Positions 6,824 through 13,535 of a stretch of 51,110 nucleotides of DNA are shown one piece after another. Numbering within the stretch: position 1 is the first letter of the stretch; every line of letters starts with the position of its first letter. Made by a program: the position numbers and the translations under genes. The notes below the pieces were generated by a model, which worked only from the letters and a program-made list of their open reading frames with translations, made no database searches and had not been told where the DNA came from. Origin of the DNA: Planctomycetota bacterium (lineage in GTDB: Bacteria > Planctomycetota > Phycisphaerae > Phycisphaerales > SM1A02). The stretch is taken from contig VGYB01000012.1 of assembly GCA_016873115.1 (NCBI GenBank), forward strand, positions 1 to 51,110. The letters are read 5' to 3'.

Positions 6824-7693
6824 ATGGACGGCGCCCAGCTCTCGATCACGATGCTCGCCAGCAGCTCGAGCGGAAACGCCGCCATCGTGCAGTTCGGGTC
6901 GCTCACGCGGCGCGTCGTCCTGCTCGACGCCGGCTTGAGCCCGCGACGCGTCCGCGAGGGGCTCCTAAACCGCTGCCCACCCGGCACCGAACTCGGCGCG
7001 ATCCTGCTCACGCACCTCGACGGCGACCACTGGCACCGCGGTTGGTCCGCGCAGTTGGCTCGCCACGGCGTGCCGGTCCTCCTGCGAGCAGCGCATTGCG
7101 CAGGTGCCCTCGCACTCGGGATCCCGCGCGCGTGCCTGACGGTGATCGAGGGCGAGGCCGCACTCGGCGGACACCTGCGCGTACGCGCGGTGCGGACACC
7201 GCACGATGAGGATGGCAGCACCGCCTTCATCCTCGAGACGCCCGCAGGCCGCATCGGCTGGGCCACCGACCTCGGCACCGTGCAGGATGAACTCATCGAG
7301 GCGCTCGCCGGCGTCGACCTGCTGGGCATCGAATGCAACTACGACGAACGGTTGCAACGCGAGAGCAAGCGCCCCTGGCACCTCAAGCAGCGCATCATGG
7401 GCGGGAACGGCCACCTGTCGAACGACCAGGCGATGGACGCACTCGATCGGATCCGCGCAGTCGCCGATCCCGCGGCGATCGGGCTCCTGCACCTGTCGCG
7501 CGACTGCAACTGCCCCCACCTGGTGTCTCGGCTCCTGGCATCGCGGCACGCCGATCTGGCCGATCGCACCGTGATCGCGCGTCGCAGCGGACCAAGCCCT
7601 GCACTTCGGTTCACTCGCTCCAGCGCACGGCCGGTCGCTGCAGGTCACCCAAGGCCTGCTCATGCATGGCCCGCCACGCGGGTGCCTGCGTGA
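6824..7693 (+). CDS. YycJ/WalJ-like MBL-fold metallohydrolase
   Basis: A 289-residue metallo-beta-lactamase-fold protein. It opens ITMLASSSSGNAAIVQFG, which is typical of the YycJ family. The metal motif is LTHLDGDHW, followed by GWATDLGTV, IECNYDERL, KQRIMGGNGHLSNDQA and LLHLSRDCNCPHL, all in YycJ order. YycJ-like proteins are thought to be nucleases or phosphodiesterases; substrate is unknown here. The last ~27 codons overlap the 3' end of the opposite-strand gene (7611-8354) by 83 bp and read like unselected sequence, so the C-terminus may have been extended by loss of an earlier stop. Confidence 0.8.
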   Translation: MDGAQLSITMLASSSSGNAAIVQFGSLTRRVVLLDAGLSPRRVREGLLNRCPPGTELGAILLTHLDGDHWHRGWSAQLARHGVPVLLRAAHCAGALALGIPRACLTVIEGEAALGGHLRVRAVRTPHDEDGSTAFILETPAGRIGWATDLGTVQDELIEALAGVDLLGIECNYDERLQRESKRPWHLKQRIMGGNGHLSNDQAMDALDRIRAVADPAAIGLLHLSRDCNCPHLVSRLLASRHADLADRTVIARRSGPSPALRFTRSSARPVAAGHPRPAHAWPATRVPA

Positions 7694-8354
7694 GCCAACC
7701 GCCGATGCGGCGACCATCCTCATCGATCGGGACCAGAAGCGGCATGCCGGGCGGCAACTCCTCCATCGGTGCCATCACATCCTGCACCGCACGACCTGCC
7801 TCGTCGAACTGCCGATAGACCTGGCTCGGCCCATGCTCGGCATCGCGCACCTCGAGTCCGGGCACGACCAGGTCATCACGGTCGATCCACCACGCCACGG
7901 TCGAACCCGGCAACACCGGTGTGCCGGGCTGCATGCACGCCAGCGTGCCGCATGGTTCGCCAAGATCGGGCTCCGGCACGATGAAGCGACCCGGCCCGGG
8001 CCACACCGCCTCGCGGCATCCAGCCTGCTGCGAACGATCGACCGCCAGCCGTGCATCGTCGACGATGTCCGCGATCTCGTGGGGGGCCTCGCTGCCCCAC
8101 ACGCCCACCAATCGCTCGACGGCAGCATCGATCGTCGCGCGCGCATGGTCACGGCACCACGGGCGCTCGCGCGGAGGCACGGAGGTGAGTTCGCCGAGTG
8201 CGTGCGTCACCGCCTGCAGCTGGATCAGCCACGGCAGGCTCGCCCGCGCACGCCCCGCGTCACCCTGCTCGGGCCAGGACCGACTGGCAGCGGCCCACTC
8301 GGTCCAACGACCGATCAGGCCAGCCCACGCCACGCTGCGGAACTCCGGATCCAT
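7611..8354 (-). CDS. hypothetical protein
   Basis: A 247-residue protein starting MDPEFRSVAWAGLIGRW. The start is chosen because TACGCT ends 6 nt upstream; an in-frame ATG at 8378 would lie upstream of that hexamer. Residues 1-120 are helical and Trp-rich. The second half looks beta-rich (GRFIVPEPDLGEPCGTLA, GSTVAWWIDRDDLVVPG, PPGMPLLVPIDEDGRRIGGW). No signal peptide, membrane segment or known motif. Its 3' end overlaps the convergent metallohydrolase gene by 83 bp. Confidence 0.6.
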   Translation of the reverse strand: MDPEFRSVAWAGLIGRWTEWAAASRSWPEQGDAGRARASLPWLIQLQAVTHALGELTSVPPRERPWCRDHARATIDAAVERLVGVWGSEAPHEIADIVDDARLAVDRSQQAGCREAVWPGPGRFIVPEPDLGEPCGTLACMQPGTPVLPGSTVAWWIDRDDLVVPGLEVRDAEHGPSQVYRQFDEAGRAVQDVMAPMEELPPGMPLLVPIDEDGRRIGGWLTQAPAWRAMHEQALGDLQRPAVRWSE

Positions 8355-8360
8355 CGGGAA

Positions 8361-8396
8361 AGCGTAGCGATCCTGCACCGATGGCTGCGCTACCCT
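8361..8396. promoter_or_regulatory. divergent -10-like hexamers between the 7611-8354 gene and purF
   Basis: Minus-strand TACGCT (8361-8366) is 6 nt before the ATG at 8354. Plus-strand TACCCT (8391-8396) is 11 nt before the purF ATG at 8408. Confidence 0.45.
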
Positions 8397-8407
8397 CCTT
8401 GCCTTCC

Positions 8408-10324
8408 ATGAGCGATGAACTGACCCACGAATGCGGCATCGCGGCGGTCCGCCTCAAGCACCCGCTGGAGTGGTACCGCGAACGCCACGGCGATCCGCTC
8501 TGGGGCCTGCGCCGCCTCTACCTGCTCATGGAGAAGCAGCACAACCGCGGCCAGGATGGTGCAGGGATCGCGAGCGTGCGCTTCGACATGCCCGCGGGCG
8601 ACGAGTACCTGACGCGCCGACGCAACGCCACGCGCAATCCGATCGAGCGCATCTTCGAGGAGGCCACCGGTCCGGCACGCGAACTTGGGGCGCATGCACT
8701 GGCCACGATGCCCATGCTGGAACTCAAGCGCGCCATGCCGATGCTGGGCGAGGCCATGATCGGGCACCTCCGCTACGGCACGCACGGCGGCCGAGGCCAG
8801 TCGATCTGCCATCCCTTCATCCGCCGCCACAGCGTGGCGGCTCGCACGCTGGCGCTGTGCGGCAACTTCAACATGACCAACGCTCCGGAGCTCTTCGAGA
8901 CGATCGTGAGCTACGGCGTGCACCCTGTGGGCGCGAGCGATACGGGCGTCGTGCTCGAGAAGGTCGCGCACTCGATCGACCGTGAGCACAACCACCTCCG
9001 CGCAGCCATGGGCGCGGGCTCGCTGCGCAACCTCGAGGGCATCCAACTGGTGGAGGAAAGTGCGCGACAGGTCAACTGGAAGCGCGTGCTCGAGTGGGCC
9101 GCCGAGCACTTTGACGGGGGCTACGTGCTCGCGGGCCTCGTGGGCAGTGGCGACCTGTTCGTGTGCCGGGACCCCAACGGGATCCGACCTGCCTTCTTCC
9201 TCGAGACCGACGAGGTCGTGGCCGTGGCGAGCGAGCGCCCGGCACTGGCTGGTGTCTTCGAAGTCGACGATGTGCTGGTGCGGCCCCTGCCCCCCGGCCA
9301 TGCACTCACCGTTGGCCGCGACGGCACCGTGCGCTGCGAGCGCTTCGCGCCCGAGCGCCCGCTGCGCCAATGCTCCTTCGAACGCATCTACTTCAGCCGC
9401 GGCAACGACCGCGACATCTACCTCGAACGCAAGGCACTCGGCCGCAATCTGGCGCCCATCGTGCACCACGCGCTCAACCGTCGGCTCGAGGAAGCGGTGT
9501 TCAGCTTCATCCCCAACACCAGCGAGAGCGCCTACATCGGCCTCATCGAGGGGATCGAGGCGATCCAGCGCACGCACCACGCCGATCTGGCCTGGAGCCT
9601 GCTGCAGTGCGGCGAGCTCACGCGCGACCGGCTCGAGTTCCTGATGGATGTCCATCCGCGTGCCGACAAGGTCGCCCACAAGGACCAGAGGCTGCGCACC
9701 TTCATCACGCATGATGCGGCGCGCAAGGACCTGGTCAGCCATGTCTACGACATCACGCGCGGCACCGTGAATCCGAACGACACGCTCGTCGTGATCGATG
9801 ACAGCATCGTGCGCGGTACCACGATGCGCGACTCGGTCATCACGATGCTCTCGCGCCTGGGGCCGGCGCGCATCATCGTCGCCAGCAGCGCTCCGCCCAT
9901 CATGTACCCCGACTGCTACGGGATCGACATGAGCCACCTCGGTCGCTTCATCGCCTTCGAAGCTGCGGTGAACCTGGTCACCGCACGCGGCCAGGGCGCG
10001 GTGCTCGACGAGATCGAGGACGCGTGCCGCGCACAGGCCGACCGGCCGGCTTCGGCGATGCGCAACCATGTGAAGCGGCTCTACGACCTCGTCACGCATC
10101 AGGACCTGTGCGGGGAAGTCGCGCGACTCATCACGCCGCGCGGTGTCTCGTGGGCCGGAACCGTGGAAGTCGTCTACCAGACCGTCGAGGGACTCCGCCA
10201 AGCCATGCCCAACCACACCGGCGACTGGTACTTCACGGGCGACTACCCCACGCCGGGTGGTTACCGGGTCCTGAACCGCGCCTTTCTGAACTGGCGCGGC
10301 GGCATCGATGGCCGGGCCTACTGA
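8408..10324 (+). CDS. purF: amidophosphoribosyltransferase-like class II glutamine amidotransferase
   Basis: A 638-residue protein, longer than E. coli PurF (about 505). It starts MSDELTHECGIAAVRLKHPL: the CGI nucleophile would be exposed by removing an 8-residue propeptide. An Ntn-type glutaminase domain follows (EKQHNRGQDGAGIASVRFD, HLRYGTHGGRG, LCGNFNM), then FVCRDPNGIRP. The phosphoribosyltransferase signature TLVVIDDSIVRGTTMRDSV is near residue 460. Insertions relative to E. coli recall the Bacteroidetes/planctomycete form. The role would be phosphoribosylamine formation, first step of purine synthesis. PRPP- and glutamine-binding features are present; purine function is inferred from family. 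Confidence 0.82.
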   Translation: MSDELTHECGIAAVRLKHPLEWYRERHGDPLWGLRRLYLLMEKQHNRGQDGAGIASVRFDMPAGDEYLTRRRNATRNPIERIFEEATGPARELGAHALATMPMLELKRAMPMLGEAMIGHLRYGTHGGRGQSICHPFIRRHSVAARTLALCGNFNMTNAPELFETIVSYGVHPVGASDTGVVLEKVAHSIDREHNHLRAAMGAGSLRNLEGIQLVEESARQVNWKRVLEWAAEHFDGGYVLAGLVGSGDLFVCRDPNGIRPAFFLETDEVVAVASERPALAGVFEVDDVLVRPLPPGHALTVGRDGTVRCERFAPERPLRQCSFERIYFSRGNDRDIYLERKALGRNLAPIVHHALNRRLEEAVFSFIPNTSESAYIGLIEGIEAIQRTHHADLAWSLLQCGELTRDRLEFLMDVHPRADKVAHKDQRLRTFITHDAARKDLVSHVYDITRGTVNPNDTLVVIDDSIVRGTTMRDSVITMLSRLGPARIIVASSAPPIMYPDCYGIDMSHLGRFIAFEAAVNLVTARGQGAVLDEIEDACRAQADRPASAMRNHVKRLYDLVTHQDLCGEVARLITPRGVSWAGTVEVVYQTVEGLRQAMPNHTGDWYFTGDYPTPGGYRVLNRAFLNWRGGIDGRAY

Positions 10325-10342
10325 CCCGAGACTCCGCGTCGC

Positions 10343-10371
10343 TTGACACCCGACGCCGTTTGCTGTGCAAT
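10343..10371 (+). promoter_or_regulatory. sigma-70-type promoter of rpsD
   Basis: Consensus -35 TTGACA (10343-10348), 17-bp spacer, and TGCAAT (10366-10371) as -10. The rpsD ATG follows 24 nt later. It is one of the few places in the window with a consensus -35. Confidence 0.6.
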
Positions 10372-10395
10372 CGCCGATTCCCCGGTCGAGAACAT

Positions 10396-10998
10396 ATGGC
10401 ACGCTACACAGGTCCAAAGGTCCGTCTCTCCCGCCGCGTGGGTGTCCCCATTGCGGATACCCCGAAGCACACCGCCAAGCGTCAGTTGACGCCCCCGGGT
10501 CCGCACGGTTTCCGCGGCAAGCGCCCGAAGCCCTACGGCATCCGCCTCGATGAGAAGCAGAAGCTCAAGTTCCACTACTGCGTGATGGAGCGCCAGTTCC
10601 GCCGCATGCTGGCGGAAGCCGGCGCAAGCAAGGGCAACACCGGCGAGGTGCTGCTGCAGATGCTCGAGCGTCGTCTGGACAATGTCGTGCGCCGCGCCGG
10701 CTTCGGCCGCACCATCTGGGCGGCCCGCCAGATGGTGGCCCACGGCCATGTGCTCGTGAACGGCAAGAAGGTCGACCGCCCGTCGTTCCCGGTGAGCCCC
10801 AACGACATCGTCTCGATCAAGAAGGAGAATGTCCAGAAACTCGTTCGCGAGACCATGGAATCGCTCGCCGGCCATCTCACGCCGGGCTGGATCGAAGTCA
10901 ACCCCGCCGAACTGACGATCAAGGTGCTCGTGCTCCCCTCCTCGGAGCAGGTCCCCTTCGACGTCAACACCAACTTCATCGTCGAGTTCTACCGCTGA
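10396..10998 (+). CDS. rpsD: 30S ribosomal protein S4
   Basis: S4 binds 16S rRNA early in 30S assembly. The 200-residue protein begins MARYTGPKVRLSRRVGVPI. It contains the S4 RNA-binding domain (MLERRLDNVVRRAGFG, ARQMVAHGHVLVNGKKVD) and ends NTNFIVEFYR, typical of S4. The N-terminus has no CxxC zinc motif. It is encoded alone here, not with the rpsM-rpsK-rpoA cluster, has its own promoter and is followed by a strong hairpin. Confidence 0.97.
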   Translation: MARYTGPKVRLSRRVGVPIADTPKHTAKRQLTPPGPHGFRGKRPKPYGIRLDEKQKLKFHYCVMERQFRRMLAEAGASKGNTGEVLLQMLERRLDNVVRRAGFGRTIWAARQMVAHGHVLVNGKKVDRPSFPVSPNDIVSIKKENVQKLVRETMESLAGHLTPGWIEVNPAELTIKVLVLPSSEQVPFDVNTNFIVEFYR

Positions 10999-11020
10999 AC
11001 CCGGCGACATCCGCAAGCCC

Positions 11021-11051
11021 GAGGGCGTGGACGAGTTCCGTCTGCGCCCTC
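11021..11051 (+). terminator. stem-loop downstream of rpsD
   Basis: GAGGGCGTGGACG and CGTCTGCGCCCTC form a 13-bp stem (two G-U pairs) around the loop AGTTC. It begins 23 bp after the rpsD stop. The following tract (GTCCGTTCCC) has few T residues, so an intrinsic terminator or mRNA-protecting hairpin is likely rather than certain. Confidence 0.55.
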
Positions 11052-11116
11052 GTCCGTTCCCACGATAGATTGCAAGCCCTGCAGGCCACGCCGCCTGCCC
11101 TTCGAGGCCCAGAACC

Positions 11117-13054
11117 ATGTTGAAGCTCTTCCGCAAGAATCAGCGCGTCGTCAGCATCGCCATGGCAGGGTTCATGATCCTGCTGCTCATCTCGTGGCTG
11201 CTGACCGACAGCAGCACGAACATCGTCGACAACCTGCGCATGAACACGACCACCTGGGCCGTGTCCGACGGCGAGTCGATCTCGGCCAGCGAGCTCAACG
11301 ACACCATCGCCGAGATGCGCGTCCTCGAGGGTCTGGGTGACCGGATGATCGCCGGCATGGGCGTGCTCAATGAGCCCGGCTACTGGTACCTCCTGATCAA
11401 GGAAGCCCACGCGTCCGGTCTCGTCCCCCCTCAGCAGGAGACCATGCGCGAACTCGCCACGACGCGGATGCCCGACGGCGTCACGCCCGAGGGCTTCGTC
11501 GCCATGCTGGCCTCGCGCGCCCAAGCCAGCCAGGAAACGGTGCTGCGGACGCTCTCCAACCTCACCGGGGTGCGCCGCCTGATCGCCCTCGTCGCGAGTG
11601 CGGGCCGCATCAGCGACGAGCGCATGCGCCGCGCCGCCGCCGAAATGACGATGACGATGGACGGCGATCTGCTGATCCTCGATGCCGGCAAGATTGCAGG
11701 CATCGATGCTCCCGCGCCCGAGGCCGCCGCTCTCGAGGCACACCTCAAGGCGCACGGCAACACCGAGAAGGGCAAGGGCGAGAAGGGATTCGGCTACCGC
11801 CTGCCCAACCAGCTCAAGCTCGAGTGGATCGTCATTCCCGCGGCCACGATCAAGGCCAAGCTCGAGCAGAGTGCCGCACTCTCCAATGTCGAGTTGCGCA
11901 AGTACTGGATCGAGCACGAATCCGAGTTCAAGGCCAAGGAAGCACTTTCATCCACGCCGATGACCTTCGAGGTCCAGCGCGAGGCCGTGCGCGAGAAGGT
12001 GCTCGGCCAGCTGCTCGACGCCGAACTCGCTGCGATCTCGAAGTTCGCCACGGACCGCGTGCAGATGGACCTCCGCAGCGTGCCCAGCGCGGGCGGCTAC
12101 TGGACGCTGCCGGCCGACTGGTCATCAAAGGCCATCACCCTCGCGGCACTGGGTCAGGAACTCGCCCAGCGCTTCAGCATCGATGCTCCGGCGGTACAGA
12201 CCTCCGGCGAAGGCTGGATCGAGATCGAGGACATCGCCGCGATCCCGGGCATCGGCACGGCGGCGAGCAAGCGCGTTGGCGCCAGCGATGTGAAGGTGCA
12301 GCAACTTGCGTCGGCGCTCAAGGAGTTTGGTGGCTCGCCCACGCTGCCTACGCAGCGTGGCGTGGCGTTCCCCACGCTCGCCGATCCCACCTCGCGCGAC
12401 CTCTTCGTGGTCCGCGTGAGCGATGCCCAGGCCGCCCGTGGCGCAACCGCCGTGGATGAAGTCCGCGCCGACCTCGAAGCCGACCTGAAGCGTGTGGCGG
12501 TCTACGACATCCTCGCCACTCGCCTCGATGCCCTGCGCCAGACGGCCGCCACCGAGGGCTTGGGTGCCGTGGGCGTCTCCTACGGCGCCGTGTCGCAGCC
12601 CTTCCAGGCACTGAGCGAGGTCAACCCCCAGTTCCTGCAGTTCGGCATGCGCATGGGCATGGCGATCCCCGGCCTTGGCAATGACGAGACCGCCATGAGC
12701 GCACTCGTGAAGGCCGCCATGGCGCTGCCGACCGACAAGCCCGTGTCCGATGTTCCCGCGGCCGACCGCACCGTCGTGGTGGCGTTGCCAGACCGCCTTG
12801 CGGTCATGGTTGCGCAACTGCGCGGCATCGATCGCATGGACCGCGCCGAGTACGAGACCCTGGCCGCCGGCGGTCGCCTGCGCGGCATCGCCATGCAGGA
12901 CGAAGTGAAGGACATGCAGGAGCTCTTCTCCTACGCGGCGCTCAAGCGCCGGCACAACTTCACGACCATGGGCGAGGTGGTTGCGGTGCCCGCCGTGGCC
13001 GATCCGGGCACGCTTGGCACCACCGAAGGCCTCGGGACGGAGGGTTCCAAGTGA
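11117..13054 (+). CDS. SurA/PpiD-like membrane-anchored periplasmic folding factor
   Basis: A 645-residue protein. It has a short cytoplasmic start (MLKLFRKNQRVV), one membrane anchor at about 13-33 (SIAMAGFMILLLISWLLT) and a long periplasmic part. The region AVSDGESISASELNDTIAEM resembles the SurA_N beginning of PpiD/SurA proteins, followed by long helices with VRRLIALVASAGRISDERMR and LRKYWIEHESEFKAKEA. I cannot find a clear parvulin PPIase signature, so it may be chaperone only. GAGG lies 9 nt before the ATG. It is translationally coupled (GTGA) to the tRNA-binding gene. Confidence 0.6.
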   Translation: MLKLFRKNQRVVSIAMAGFMILLLISWLLTDSSTNIVDNLRMNTTTWAVSDGESISASELNDTIAEMRVLEGLGDRMIAGMGVLNEPGYWYLLIKEAHASGLVPPQQETMRELATTRMPDGVTPEGFVAMLASRAQASQETVLRTLSNLTGVRRLIALVASAGRISDERMRRAAAEMTMTMDGDLLILDAGKIAGIDAPAPEAAALEAHLKAHGNTEKGKGEKGFGYRLPNQLKLEWIVIPAATIKAKLEQSAALSNVELRKYWIEHESEFKAKEALSSTPMTFEVQREAVREKVLGQLLDAELAAISKFATDRVQMDLRSVPSAGGYWTLPADWSSKAITLAALGQELAQRFSIDAPAVQTSGEGWIEIEDIAAIPGIGTAASKRVGASDVKVQQLASALKEFGGSPTLPTQRGVAFPTLADPTSRDLFVVRVSDAQAARGATAVDEVRADLEADLKRVAVYDILATRLDALRQTAATEGLGAVGVSYGAVSQPFQALSEVNPQFLQFGMRMGMAIPGLGNDETAMSALVKAAMALPTDKPVSDVPAADRTVVVALPDRLAVMVAQLRGIDRMDRAEYETLAAGGRLRGIAMQDEVKDMQELFSYAALKRRHNFTTMGEVVAVPAVADPGTLGTTEGLGTEGSK

Positions 13055-13443
13055 GCGACCCCCTGCCGCAGATTGCCTTCGACCACTTTGCCAAGATCGA
13101 CCTGCGCGTGGCCACGGTGCTGAGTGCCGAGCCACACCCCAACGCCGACAAGCTGCTCAAGCTCCGCCTCGACGACGGCACGCCTGAGGGCCGTCAGGTG
13201 TGCGCGGGCATCAAGGCGTGGTACGACCCGGCGAGCCTCGTCGGCAAGCAGGTCGTGATCGTGGCCAACTTGGAGCCGCGCACGCTTCGTGGCGAGATCA
13301 GCCACGGCATGATCCTGGCGGCGAGCGACCTGAAGGCCGACGCGGCCCCTGCGGCCGAGGGCGCCAAGCCCGGCCCCGAGGAACGCAATGTCGTCGTGCT
13401 TGCGGTCGAGAAGCCGGTCAAGGCCGGCAGCCGCGTCAGCTGA
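13051..13443 (+). CDS. free-standing MetRS-beta/CsaA-type tRNA-binding (EMAP) domain protein
   Basis: A 130-residue protein of a single OB-fold tRNA-binding domain: FDHFAKIDLRVATVLSAEPH, NADKLLKLRLDDG, VCAGIKAWYDP, VVIVANLEPRTLRGEISHGM, ending VEKPVKAGSRVS. This matches the C-terminal domain of methionyl-tRNA synthetase (also called MetG beta) and stand-alone relatives. The GTG start overlaps the upstream TGA (GTGA, 13051-13054) and follows GGAGG by 8 nt, so it is coupled to the SurA-like gene. It may assist a MetRS lacking this domain. Convergent with ileS. Confidence 0.85.
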   Translation: MSDPLPQIAFDHFAKIDLRVATVLSAEPHPNADKLLKLRLDDGTPEGRQVCAGIKAWYDPASLVGKQVVIVANLEPRTLRGEISHGMILAASDLKADAAPAAEGAKPGPEERNVVVLAVEKPVKAGSRVS

Positions 13444-13535
13444 CGCGCGCTCGGGCGGCGTCGCCCAATGAGGACCGCCTGCCATCACGCGACCGTGCCG
13501 ATCACTCGGCGACCTTCACCGATTCCTTGGGTCCA

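Noticed and set aside
8390-10417. 675-codon minus-strand open frame
   Set aside because: Antisense shadow of purF; no recognisable motif and biased Val/His/Arg/Ala composition.
13453-13466. Small hairpin GGGCG-GCGT-CGCCC after the tRNA-binding gene as terminator
   Set aside because: Only 5 bp with no T-tract in GC-rich DNA; not distinguishable from chance.
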